Below are positions 1-7,947 of a stretch of DNA of 64,000 nt, in pieces (position 1 is the first letter of the stretch; each line of letters opens with the position of its first letter). The stretch comes from Actinomadura sp. NBRC 104412 (GTDB lineage Bacteria; Actinomycetota; Actinomycetes; Streptosporangiales; Streptosporangiaceae): assembly GCF_030269515.1 (NCBI RefSeq), contig NZ_BSTM01000001.1, forward strand, positions 62,001 to 126,000, written 5' to 3'. The translations under genes and the position numbers were made by a program. The notes below the pieces were generated by a model. It was not told where the DNA came from, did no database searches, and worked only from the letters and a program-made list of their open reading frames with translations.

Positions 1-1067
1 AGCACCTGGCCCGACAGCAGCCGCTCGTACCCGGTCTGCGCTTCGTCGAGCCTGTACGTCTCCTGGACGTACTCCCCGAGCGGAAGGTCTCCCGACAGGT
101 ACAGGTCGGCCAGCCGGGGGAGGTCTCGGGACGCGCGGCAGTCGCCCCAGATCGAGACCTGGATGGAGCCGCCGGTGAGGAACAGCGGGCGGAGCGGGAC
201 CTGCGCCACGTCCGTCGTGGCGGGAGCGCCCACGACCACCATCCGGCCGCCGGGGGCACGCAGCGTGAGCGCCTGCTGGAACGTCCTGGTGCCGCCCACG
301 GCGTCGATGACCACGTCGGCGCCGGTCCCGTCGGTGAGTTCGCGGACCGCCTCGGTGACGTCGCCGACCGCGGTCACGTCGAGGAGGTCGGTGGCGCCGA
401 AGCGCCGGGCCATGGGCAGCTTGCCCGCGTTGGCGTCCAGCGCGACGATGCGGCGCGCCCCGGCGAACCGGGCGCCCGCGATGGCGGCGAGGCCGACACC
501 GCCGCATCCCACCACGACCACGTCGTCCGCCGGTCCCGTCGCCGCGGTGTTGACCGCCGCGCCGAACCCGCTGGGGACGGCGCAGCCGAGCAGGGCCGCC
601 ACCTCGGGCGGGACCTTCGGGTCGATCTTGACCACCTGGCGCTCGGGCACGACCACCTGCTCCGCGAGCCCGCCCACGCCCAGCACCCGGTTGGCGGGAC
701 CACCGTTGACGAGCTCGACCGGCGGGTTCTGGGCGAGCTTGCGCGGGCACGCCTGCGCGCGGCCGGCGAGGCACTGCTTGCATTCGCCGCACGGGACCAT
801 GGGGGCCACGACGACGGTGTCTCCCGGGACGACGCCCGACACGTCGGCGCCGATCTCGCGGACCACCCCCGTCACCTCGTGGCCGAGCAGGTAGGGGAAC
901 GCGGTTCCCGAGGTGCCCTCCATGAAGTGCACGTCGCTGTGGCACAGCCCGCAGGCGGTGACGTCGAGCAGCACCTCGTTGTTCTCGGGCGCGCGCCCGG
1001 CCACGCGTTCGAGGGAGACGTGGTGGCCGGCCTCCAGCGCCACCGCCCCGAGGTAGCCGGAGGTCAT
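1..1067 (-). CDS. Zn-dependent alcohol dehydrogenase (MDR family), C-terminus cut by window edge
   Basis: Medium-chain alcohol dehydrogenase, expected to oxidise an alcohol to an aldehyde with NAD(P). The N-terminus reads MTSGYLGAVAL; GLCHSD at residues 40-45 supplies the catalytic zinc Cys and GHE at 62-64 the zinc His/Glu pair. A four-Cys structural zinc lobe (PCGECKQC...AC) follows near residue 95-110, and a Rossmann loop GCGGVGLAAI lies near 180. The reading frame is still open at base 1, so the last part of the protein is missing. The ATG at 1067 overlaps the stop of the upstream aldehyde dehydrogenase by 4 bases (ATGA), so the two are probably translationally coupled and act in sequence, alcohol to aldehyde to acid. 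Confidence 0.9.
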   Translation of the reverse strand, partial: MTSGYLGAVALEAGHHVSLERVAGRAPENNEVLLDVTACGLCHSDVHFMEGTSGTAFPYLLGHEVTGVVREIGADVSGVVPGDTVVVAPMVPCGECKQCLAGRAQACPRKLAQNPPVELVNGGPANRVLGVGGLAEQVVVPERQVVKIDPKVPPEVAALLGCAVPSGFGAAVNTAATGPADDVVVVGCGGVGLAAIAGARFAGARRIVALDANAGKLPMARRFGATDLLDVTAVGDVTEAVRELTDGTGADVVIDAVGGTRTFQQALTLRAPGGRMVVVGAPATTDVAQVPLRPLFLTGGSIQVSIWGDCRASRDLPRLADLYLSGDLPLGEYVQETYRLDEAQTGYERLLSGQV

Positions 1068-2602
1068 CGGCCCGCTCCGTCCGCCGGGAGCCACGCTGGG
1101 CCGCGTTCCGGTGAGCTTTCCAGGATCACGGTCTTGAGTTCGGTGTACTCCTCGTGGCCGACCCGTCCGAGCTCGCGTCCGAACCCGGAGGACTTGACGC
1201 CGCCGACGGGCGCGTCGAGCGCCAGCGCGCCGTAGGAGTTGATCCAGAAGTACCCGGTCCGGATGGCCCGCGCGGTCCCCACGGCGCGGGCGATGTCGCG
1301 AGTCCAGCAGCCGCCCGCGAGCCCGTAGTCGGAGTCGTTCGCGAGCCGTACGGCCTCTTCGTCGTCGGAGAACCGTTGCACCGCCAGGACCGGGCCGAAC
1401 ACCTCCTCCCGCACCAGGTCGACGCTCTCGGCCGCCTCGGGCGGCACCTCGACGATCGTCGGCCGCAGGAACGCCCCGCCGGGGTGGGCGCCGGGCGGGC
1501 GGTCACCACCCACCACGACACGGGCGCCCGCGCGCACCGCCTGGTCGATCATGCCCCGGACCCGTGTCACCTCCCGCTGCGAGATCAGCGCGCCGACGCG
1601 GTTGCGCTGGTCGAAGGGGTCGCCGACCGGGATCCGGGCGGCTCGGGCCGCCAGTTCCGCGAGGAACTCGTCGGCCACCGCGTCCTGTACGAGGAGGCGC
1701 GAGCCGGAGAAGCAGCGCTGCCCGGCGTTGCGGAAGATCCCGGCCAGCGAGCCGTCCAGGGCGGCCTCGAGGTCGGCGTCGGCGAAGACGACGTTCGCGG
1801 ACTTGCCGCCGAGTTCCAGCAGCAGGCGGGTGGGGCCCGCCGCGGCGGCCGCCATCACCCGCCGTCCCACTCCCGAGCTGCCGGTGAACGAGATGAGGTC
1901 GACGCGCGGGTCCTGGAGCAGGGCCTGCCCGGCCGGGGCCTCGCCCTGCACCACTTGCAGCGCGCCCGCCGGTACGCCCGCCTCCGCCATCAGCTCGGCG
2001 AACGCGGGCGCTGCCAGGGGGCTCTGCTCGGGGGCCTTCAGCACCATCGTGTTGCCCGCCGCCAGGGCGGGTCCGGCCTTCTGCGCGGAGAACATGAGCG
2101 GCGCGTTGAACGGGATGATGGCCGCCACCACCCCGACCGGCTCGCGGAACGTCATCTTCCAGGCGGTGCCGTCCAGGGGCAGGGTCATCCCTTCCAGATT
2201 GCTCGCCCACGACGCCGAGTTGCGGAGCAGGGCGGCGGCCACCATGACGTCCGCGCGGCCCTCCATCCAGGTCTTGCCGTTGTCGAGCACGACCAGGTGC
2301 GCCAGCCGGTCGACGGACTCTTCGAGCAGGCCGGCCGCGCGCAGCAGGACGGCGGCGCGCTGAAGGGGCGGGGTGGCGGCCCAGTCGGGCTGGGCGCGGA
2401 CCGCTCCGCCGACCGCCTCGTCGATCAGCGACGACGAGGTGGCGGAGACCCGCGCCAGTGCCGAACCGTCGCCCGGATACAGGGTCGTCATCGGCTCGCC
2501 GGCGCCGTCCACCAGACGCCCGTCCAGGAAGGTGTGCTCCGAAGGAAGCCGGGCCTTGGAGATCCGGGCGGCCAGGTCGGTGGAGAGGGTTGTCGCGGTC
2601 AC
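1064..2602 (-). CDS. NAD(P)-dependent aldehyde dehydrogenase
   Basis: A 512-residue aldehyde dehydrogenase of normal family length, converting an aldehyde to a carboxylate. Diagnostic motifs are all present: the cofactor loop FTGSSGVGRRV, the general-base glutamate in LLELGGKSANVVF, and the nucleophile cysteine in NAGQRCFSGSRL. Near the C-terminus PVGGVKSSGFGRELG is the usual subunit-contact motif. It precedes and overlaps an alcohol dehydrogenase and is divergent from an aldo/keto reductase across a 126-base gap that carries the island's palindromic site. The substrate cannot be read from sequence; an aromatic or side-chain aldehyde of the island's pathway is an inference. Confidence 0.93.
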   Translation of the reverse strand: MTATTLSTDLAARISKARLPSEHTFLDGRLVDGAGEPMTTLYPGDGSALARVSATSSSLIDEAVGGAVRAQPDWAATPPLQRAAVLLRAAGLLEESVDRLAHLVVLDNGKTWMEGRADVMVAAALLRNSASWASNLEGMTLPLDGTAWKMTFREPVGVVAAIIPFNAPLMFSAQKAGPALAAGNTMVLKAPEQSPLAAPAFAELMAEAGVPAGALQVVQGEAPAGQALLQDPRVDLISFTGSSGVGRRVMAAAAAGPTRLLLELGGKSANVVFADADLEAALDGSLAGIFRNAGQRCFSGSRLLVQDAVADEFLAELAARAARIPVGDPFDQRNRVGALISQREVTRVRGMIDQAVRAGARVVVGGDRPPGAHPGGAFLRPTIVEVPPEAAESVDLVREEVFGPVLAVQRFSDDEEAVRLANDSDYGLAGGCWTRDIARAVGTARAIRTGYFWINSYGALALDAPVGGVKSSGFGRELGRVGHEEYTELKTVILESSPERGPAWLPADGAGR

Positions 2603-2693
2603 GGCGCCTCCGGTTCATACGGCTCGCGCGGCCCGGGATCCGTCGAGGGTGGCGGAAGGCCACTGCGCGGGAGTAGCGTACCGCTCTAACGAA

Positions 2694-2720
2694 TATAGGA
2701 TCAACTGTCCGATAAACGGA
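2694..2720. promoter_or_regulatory. Palindromic operator (site A) between ALDH and aldo/keto reductase genes
   Basis: TATAGGA (2694-2700) and TCCGATA (2708-2714) form an imperfect inverted repeat with a 7-base spacer, extended to the right by AACGGA. The same layout recurs at 11752, 19665 and, with variation, at 18648, 19517, 23441 and 24217. It ends 8 bases before the ATG of the aldo/keto reductase, so a bound regulator would control at least that gene and perhaps the divergent ALDH-ADH unit. Which protein binds is not shown; the IclR regulator at 11920 is the nearest candidate. Confidence 0.7.
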
Positions 2721-2728
2721 AGGGCAGG

Positions 2729-3730
2729 ATGGACTACACCCACCTCGGCCGGAGCGGCCTGCGCGTCAGCCGGATCTGTCTGGGCACCGACAACTTCGGG
2801 ACGCAGACCACCGAGGACGACGCCCACCTCATCCTGGACGCCGCGCTCGACCACGGGATCAACATGGTCGACACCTCCGACGCCTACGGCTGGCGGTTCG
2901 GTGAGGGCTACACCGAGCAGATCATCGGCCGCTGGCTGAGCAAGGGCGGCGGCCGGAGGGAACGGACCGTCCTGGCCACCAAGCTGTACGGCGAGATGGC
3001 CGACTGGCCCAACAACGGGCGCCTTTCCGCGTTGCACATCAGGAGGGCCTGCGACGCGTCGTTGCGGCGGCTCCAGACCGACTACATCGACATCTACCAG
3101 ATGCACCACGTCGACCGGGACACCCCAGTCGAGGAGATCTGGTCGGCCATGGATGTGCTGCGCGCACAGGGCAAGATCGTCTATGTCGGCTCGTCCAACC
3201 ACGCGGGGTGGCACGTCGCGAGGCTCCAGGAGGAGGCGCGCCGCCGCCATCACCCGGGGCTGGTCAGCGAGCAGTCGATCTACAGCCTCCTCGACCGGAC
3301 GATCGAGCTGGAGGTGCTTCCCGCCTGTGCCGAGTACGGCGTCGGTGTCCTGGCCTGGGCGCCGCTGAGCGCCGGGCTGCTGGGCGGCGTCCTGGAGAAG
3401 GAGCGCCGCAACCAGCTCGGGACCCCGCTCAAGGGGGAGCGCATCGCCCCCCACCGTCAGGCGCGGCTCGCCAAGCTCGAACGGCACCGGCCCGCGATCG
3501 AGGAGTACGAGAAGCTGTGCCGCGACCTGGGGGCGGACCCGGCGCACGTCGCCCTGAGCTGGGTGCTCGGCAGGCCGGGCGTGGACGGCGCGATCGTGGG
3601 CCCGCGCACCCTCGACCAGCTCACCGGCGCGCTGGGCGGGCTGTCGCTCCACCTGGACGCCGACACGCTCACCAGGCTCGACGAGATCTTCCCCGGCCCC
3701 GGTCCGGCCCCCGAAGCCTACGCCTGGTGA
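2729..3730 (+). CDS. Aldo/keto reductase
   Basis: A 333-residue NADPH-dependent aldo/keto reductase. The catalytic tetrad is visible: Asp48 and Tyr53 in MVDTSDAYGW, a lysine in LATKLYGEM, and a histidine in IYQMHHVDRD. The cofactor-binding C-terminal part contains ALSWVLGRPGVDGAIVGPRT, the typical NADP-phosphate region. It probably reduces a carbonyl intermediate or works in reverse as an alcohol dehydrogenase. GGAAGGGCAGG just before the ATG serves as ribosome binding site. It stands alone on the plus strand, convergent with the 8-gene operon that ends at 3804, and its promoter region carries operator site A. Confidence 0.9.
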   Translation: MDYTHLGRSGLRVSRICLGTDNFGTQTTEDDAHLILDAALDHGINMVDTSDAYGWRFGEGYTEQIIGRWLSKGGGRRERTVLATKLYGEMADWPNNGRLSALHIRRACDASLRRLQTDYIDIYQMHHVDRDTPVEEIWSAMDVLRAQGKIVYVGSSNHAGWHVARLQEEARRRHHPGLVSEQSIYSLLDRTIELEVLPACAEYGVGVLAWAPLSAGLLGGVLEKERRNQLGTPLKGERIAPHRQARLAKLERHRPAIEEYEKLCRDLGADPAHVALSWVLGRPGVDGAIVGPRTLDQLTGALGGLSLHLDADTLTRLDEIFPGPGPAPEAYAW

Positions 3731-3752
3731 CGCAGGTTCCCGGACCGCGGCC

Positions 3753-3773
3753 GCGGGGGCCGCAGGCCCCCGC
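3753..3773. terminator. GC hairpin between convergent genes
   Basis: A perfect 9-base stem, GCGGGGGCC against GGCCCCCGC, with a 3-base GCA loop. It lies 23 bases after the aldo/keto reductase stop and 31 bases beyond the end of the convergent operon. No T-run follows, as is common for actinomycete terminators, so it may act in both directions. Confidence 0.6.
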
Positions 3774-3816
3774 TCACCACATGAACGCTCACCACATGAA
3801 CGCTCACCACATGGAC
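3772..3816. repeat. 15-base unit repeated three times over a gene end
   Basis: GCTCACCACATGAAC occurs at 3772-3786, 3787-3801 and, with one change, at 3802-3816. The third copy holds the last codons and stop of the IpdA-like gene (SMW, then TGA at 3804-3806), so the stop context has been copied twice downstream. It looks like slippage or microduplication rather than a protein-binding array. Confidence 0.85.
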
Positions 3817-4709
3817 TGCTTGAGGTCGAGCAGCCGGCGCAGGCCGACCTTTTCCAGGTAGCCGAGCTGCCCGTCGACCTGGCGGACGTGGCTGTCGAGC
3901 CACGAGCCGGTCTGCTCCCGCGCCGCCAGGTCGCGGTACGCCACGAGCGCCTCCCGGTCGTAGTCGTAGTGCCCCGGCGAGGAGGTCGGGTGCGCGCCGT
4001 ACGGAGCGTGCGCGACCGCCTCGACGATGGCGCCCGGGATGGACACGTGGCGCGGGTCCGGTGACGGCGCCGAGGGATCGAGGATCTCGTCCACGCTGAC
4101 GATCACATGGTCGGACGCCTTGGCCATGAGGTCCTCGAACCGCCGCTGGCCGAAGATCTGCACGTTGCCGCGCTGGTCGGCCACCTGCCCGTGCACCAGG
4201 CACGCGTCGGCGCGCAGGGCCGGGATCGTCGTCACGGTCCCGCCGGTGTAGGGGTCGGTCGTGGACCTGATGAGCGGGTTCACCTTGGGAAGGTCGGTTC
4301 CCTCGTAGAGCGGCGGCAGCGCCACGAACGGCAGCCGCGCCGCGCCGCCGCGCAGGCCGAAGACGATCCACGCCTCGTCGGCCTCGATGATCTCGATCTC
4401 CTTGCGCTCCCCCGCCCTGCGGAAGTTGGGCGCGAAGCCGAGGAACTCCAGGCCCACATAGCTCACGTGCAGCCTGGACACGCATCCTGCCGCGACGAGG
4501 ACATCGACGGCCAGCCCGGCGCTCGGCGTCGGGATCACCGTCAGGTCGCGGACGCCCTTGCGCACGAGGGCGTACACGAGCGCCATCGGGTTGTTGTGGG
4601 AGTGCGCGCCGCCCACCGCGACGGTGGCGCCGTCCTCGATGACGGCGACCGCCTCGTCGGGCGTCATCACCTTGCTCTTGATCGGCGAGGCTGGCGAAGG
4701 CACGGACAT
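3804..4709 (-). CDS. CoA-transferase family subunit A, IpdA-like
   Basis: A 301-residue subunit of the type 3-oxoacid/glutaconate CoA-transferase fold. The stretch EADEAWIVFGLRGGAARLPF resembles the segment of steroid-ring hydrolase subunit IpdA that carries its active-site glutamate; other marks are DACLVHGQVADQRGN and IVEAVAHAPYGAHPT. IpdAB opens a CoA-linked ring by hydrolysis rather than moving CoA. The partner subunit is encoded at 7944-8741, four genes upstream in the same operon. The ATG at 4709 shares one base with the stop of the acyl-CoA ligase. Assignment as hydrolase or transferase rests on the partner's missing glutamate. Last gene of the operon. Confidence 0.82.
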   Translation of the reverse strand: MSVPSPASPIKSKVMTPDEAVAVIEDGATVAVGGAHSHNNPMALVYALVRKGVRDLTVIPTPSAGLAVDVLVAAGCVSRLHVSYVGLEFLGFAPNFRRAGERKEIEIIEADEAWIVFGLRGGAARLPFVALPPLYEGTDLPKVNPLIRSTTDPYTGGTVTTIPALRADACLVHGQVADQRGNVQIFGQRRFEDLMAKASDHVIVSVDEILDPSAPSPDPRHVSIPGAIVEAVAHAPYGAHPTSSPGHYDYDREALVAYRDLAAREQTGSWLDSHVRQVDGQLGYLEKVGLRRLLDLKQSMW

Positions 4710-6277
4710 CACTGAGGCTCCTGTCGGGTGGCGCCGGGCGAAACCGGCTCGGCCTCGCTCAGCTTCTTGAGTTCCGCGCGACGGACCTTGCCGCCGTCGT
4801 CGACGGGAATGGCGGGGACGAACTCCACGAGGCGGGGGCGCTTGTAGTTGGCCAGCCGCGCGGCACAGAAGTCGATCAGCTCCTCGGCGGTCACCTCCGC
4901 GCCGTCGGCCCTCTCCACCAGGGCCTTGACCACCTCGCCGAACCGGGGATCGGGCACGCCCACGACGCCCGCCCGGTTGACGCCGGGGCAGGACTGCACG
5001 ACGGCCTCCACCTCGGCGGCGTACACGTTCTGCGACCCGGACCGGATGACCCCCTGCTTGCGGTCGACGAGGTAGACGTAGCCGCGCTCGTCCTGCCAGG
5101 CGAGGTCGCCCAGGGACAGCCAGCCGTCGCGGATGGCGGCCCTGGTCTCCTCCGGCTGGCTCCAGTAGCCGGAGAAGGTGCTGGCGCTGGCCAGTTGCAG
5201 CTCGCCCGTCTCGCCGCGCGGGACCTCGTCGCCGTGCTCGTCGACGATGCGCGCCCGCGCGTACGCCGCCGGACGGCCCACCGAGACGATCGGCGACGGG
5301 TTGTCGCGGGCCAGCAGGTAGTCGTGGTCCTCGGGGGTCAGCAGGGTGGCGTAGCCTCCGGCCTCGGTGGCGCCCAGCCCCTGGTACATCCCGCAGCCGA
5401 CCCCGTCGCGGACGGTCCGCACCACGTCCCATGAGATCGTGGCGCCGCCGTACCCGATGAGCGAAAGCGTCGAGGCGTCCCAGGGGCCGTGCTCCTCGAT
5501 CCGCTTGGCCAGGTCGACGAGCATGGTGGGCACGAGGAACGCGTGCGTCACCCCGTACGCCTCGACGTCGGCGCGGAAGGCGGCGGCGTCGAACCTGCTG
5601 CGGATCAGCAGCGGCACGCCCAGGTAGGTGGCGGCGGTGAGGTAGAAGGCGCCGACGCCGAGCGTCATGGGAACCGACAGGAACGTCGGGCCGGTGCGCG
5701 GCACCTCCACCTCGATCAGGAAGTTGCTCACGCTGGCGAGCTGCTGCCGGTGCGTGGCCATGCAGCCCTTGGGCAGACCCGTGGTCCCGCTGGTGTAGCG
5801 CAATGAGCGCAGGTCGTCACCCGTCCCGAGCACCGGCGGGTCCGCCGTGCTGCTGTCCTCGGTCAGCTCGCGCAGCGGCCGGGCGCCCGGCAGCCCGTCC
5901 ACGACGCTGAACACGTCGCGCACGGTGGGCGCGTCCGCAGCGGCCTCCACCGCGGGGCCGCTTTCGCAGATGACGGCGCTCGCGCCCGAGTGCTGGAGGA
6001 TCCTGCGGATCTCGGGGGCGGTGAGCCGGGGGTTGATGGCGACGCTGACGAGGTTGCACTTCCAGAGCGCGAAGTAGGCGATCGGGATGTCGCAGCTGTT
6101 CGTCAGCACGACCGCCACCCGCTCCTGCTCGCGGTAGCCGCGTGCGCGCAGCACGTTGGCGAGCCTGTTCGCCTCCGCGTCCAGTTCCGCCCAGGTGAGC
6201 CTGCGGTGGTCCTCGATCAGCGCCGGCCGGTCGGCGAACTGGACGGCGTTGCGGCGCAGCAAGGACTCGATGCGCAT
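4709..6277 (-). CDS. AMP-dependent acyl-CoA ligase
   Basis: A 522-residue member of the ANL adenylating family that joins a carboxylic acid to CoA through an acyl-AMP. The P-loop RYTSGTTGLPKGCMA, the A5 motif YQGLGATEAGG, the hinge region SLGDLAWQDERGYVYLVDRK and the C-terminal catalytic lysine in VDDGGKVRRAELKK are all present. It sits between an alpha/beta hydrolase gene (4-base gap) and the IpdA-like gene, so it probably activates the acid released by the hydrolases and feeds the CoA-dependent ring-opening step. Length is typical; substrate unknown. Confidence 0.92.
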   Translation of the reverse strand: MRIESLLRRNAVQFADRPALIEDHRRLTWAELDAEANRLANVLRARGYREQERVAVVLTNSCDIPIAYFALWKCNLVSVAINPRLTAPEIRRILQHSGASAVICESGPAVEAAADAPTVRDVFSVVDGLPGARPLRELTEDSSTADPPVLGTGDDLRSLRYTSGTTGLPKGCMATHRQQLASVSNFLIEVEVPRTGPTFLSVPMTLGVGAFYLTAATYLGVPLLIRSRFDAAAFRADVEAYGVTHAFLVPTMLVDLAKRIEEHGPWDASTLSLIGYGGATISWDVVRTVRDGVGCGMYQGLGATEAGGYATLLTPEDHDYLLARDNPSPIVSVGRPAAYARARIVDEHGDEVPRGETGELQLASASTFSGYWSQPEETRAAIRDGWLSLGDLAWQDERGYVYLVDRKQGVIRSGSQNVYAAEVEAVVQSCPGVNRAGVVGVPDPRFGEVVKALVERADGAEVTAEELIDFCAARLANYKRPRLVEFVPAIPVDDGGKVRRAELKKLSEAEPVSPGATRQEPQ

Positions 6278-6281
6278 CGTG

Positions 6282-7097
6282 CTACCTCCTCGCCCGGGCG
6301 TCCGGACCGGGCGCGCCGGGCACGTGTCGTGCCAGGACCCCCAGGATCAGCCCCGCCACGAGGTCCGGATGGGTCAGGTGTGCGTTGTGGCCGGCGCCCT
6401 TGAGCTCCTCGACCTCGCCGAGGTAGCCCATGGAGGCGGGCGTCGACATGCGGTCCTGGTCACCGCAGGCCAGGACCACGGGGGCGGCGGCGTGCGCGAC
6501 CTGGTCGGCGATCCGTTCCCGCGCCAGTGGCGGGACGAGCGCCGCCGCCCGGTCGTGGGCCAGCGCGTACCCGTCGGGCACCCGGCGGATACCGGGGGCC
6601 AGCCGGTCCGGCGGGATCGGGTCGGCCGCCTCGGCGAGCCCGGACACCCGGGCGAACCGGGCCAGGGCCTCGTCGCGGTCCGCCCACGTCCGGGCCGGGC
6701 GGGAGGCCGACGCGGAGCGCCGCGCCAGCTCCTCCTCGGTCCAGTCGACCTTGATGGAGAAGCCCAGCACCGCGCGCACGTCGAGGCCGAAGATCGGGTT
6801 CGCGAGCGTGAGGGCGACCAGGCCGCCCAGCGAGTGGCCCACGAGGACGACGGGCTCGCCGGGGCCGATACGCGCGGCGACCGCCGCCGCGACGACGCCC
6901 GTTGCGTAGCTCGGCAGCCGTCCCGAGCGCCCGTGCCCCGGCAGGTCCAGGACGGTCCAGCCGATGGTCGCGGGGAGGCGCGCGAGCACGCCGTCCCAGA
7001 CGGTCGCGCAGGCCCCGGACCCGTGCAGGAACACCAGGCGGGAGTCCGGCCCGCCGCCGCTTTCCGCCCAGACCACCGGCCAGTCGAGCTCAGGCAT
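6282..7097 (-). CDS. Alpha/beta hydrolase
   Basis: A 271-residue alpha/beta-fold hydrolase. The nucleophile elbow is VGHSLGG, the acid lies in ACGDQDRMS and the histidine in GAGHNAHLTHP; LVFLHGSGACATVWDGV is the oxyanion-loop strand. The ATG at 7097 (MPELDWP) is preferred over one at 7115 because AGGGGGACC lies just upstream of it and it overlaps the previous stop by only 8 bases. It is one of two adjacent hydrolases in the operon and could cleave a ring-fission product or an ester. The specific bond is not deducible. Confidence 0.87.
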   Translation of the reverse strand: MPELDWPVVWAESGGGPDSRLVFLHGSGACATVWDGVLARLPATIGWTVLDLPGHGRSGRLPSYATGVVAAAVAARIGPGEPVVLVGHSLGGLVALTLANPIFGLDVRAVLGFSIKVDWTEEELARRSASASRPARTWADRDEALARFARVSGLAEAADPIPPDRLAPGIRRVPDGYALAHDRAAALVPPLARERIADQVAHAAAPVVLACGDQDRMSTPASMGYLGEVEELKGAGHNAHLTHPDLVAGLILGVLARHVPGAPGPDARARR

Positions 7098-7947
7098 CGA
7101 TCCGGTCCCCCTCATCGTCGAGCAGGAAGTCGAGCAGGACGTCGGTGAACTCCTTTGCGCGCTCGATCTGCGGGTAGTGGCCCGCGCCCTCGATCACCCG
7201 GCTCCGCGCGCCGGGGACCGTGCAAACCAGCCGTTCCCAGGACTCGCGCGGCACCAGCCGGTCCTCCGATCCCAGCAGGAACAACGAGGGCACCCGGACA
7301 CGGTCGTACGAGGGTGCCCGGCGCCCGGTCCGATGGGGTGTCGCCTCGTCGCCGCCGGGCCGTGGCAGCCGGAGGCCGGCGGCGGCGCCGAACTCCCAGG
7401 CGCCGGGGAGGACACAGAACTCGTGGCGCCTGCGAAGGTACGCCTCGTCGTCCCGGAACGCCGGGTCGGCGAACAGCACGGACATGATCGGGCGCAGCCC
7501 GTCCAGCGAACCGTCGTAGCGGGTCAGCAGGTCGTGCCCCGGACCGCCGGGGGGATCCATGCCGATGCCGACCACCGCCATCGCCTCCACCGGCCACGCC
7601 ATCGGCGCCGAGGCCGCGGCCGTGAGCAACAGCCGCCCGCTCAGCGAGGTGCCGACGAACCGGGCGGAGCCGATGCCGAGGCTTTCCAGCAGCACTCGCA
7701 CCTGCGTCATGAGGCGGCGACGCTGCCCCCGGAAGTCCCGCACCTTGTCGCTGGCCCCGTACCCATAGAAGTCGGGGGCGATGACGCGGAAGTGCGCCGC
7801 GAGGTCGTCGATGCAGTGCTCCCACGTCAGCTCGGCGGCGGCGCCGTACTCCCCGCCGTGCAGGAGCACCAGGGGCGGGCCGTCTCCGGCGTCGAGGTAG
7901 TGCGTCCGGAAACCGCCGACCTCCAGGATCCGATGGGTGAAGCTCAT
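7090..7947 (-). CDS. Alpha/beta hydrolase, meta-cleavage-hydrolase type, unusual nucleophile elbow
   Basis: A 285-residue hydrolase resembling the MhpC/HsaD group that hydrolyses C-C bonds in ring-cleavage products. It has HGGEYGAAAELTWEH (oxyanion region), DFYGYGASDK, an acid in SEDRLVPRESW and a histidine in GAGHYPQIER. The elbow is GTSLSGR, so the usual second glycine of G-x-S-x-G is a serine; this is uncommon and may change specificity. The start overlaps the IpdB-like gene's stop by 4 bases (ATGA). It sits with a VOC protein and an FAD hydroxylase, as expected of a ring-fission pathway. Confidence 0.85.
   Translation of the reverse strand: MSFTHRILEVGGFRTHYLDAGDGPPLVLLHGGEYGAAAELTWEHCIDDLAAHFRVIAPDFYGYGASDKVRDFRGQRRRLMTQVRVLLESLGIGSARFVGTSLSGRLLLTAAASAPMAWPVEAMAVVGIGMDPPGGPGHDLLTRYDGSLDGLRPIMSVLFADPAFRDDEAYLRRRHEFCVLPGAWEFGAAAGLRLPRPGGDEATPHRTGRRAPSYDRVRVPSLFLLGSEDRLVPRESWERLVCTVPGARSRVIEGAGHYPQIERAKEFTDVLLDFLLDDEGDRIDA

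Noticed and set aside
1154..2689. Long frame antisense to the aldehyde dehydrogenase
   Set aside because: The ALDH frame has all catalytic motifs; the antisense frame has none.
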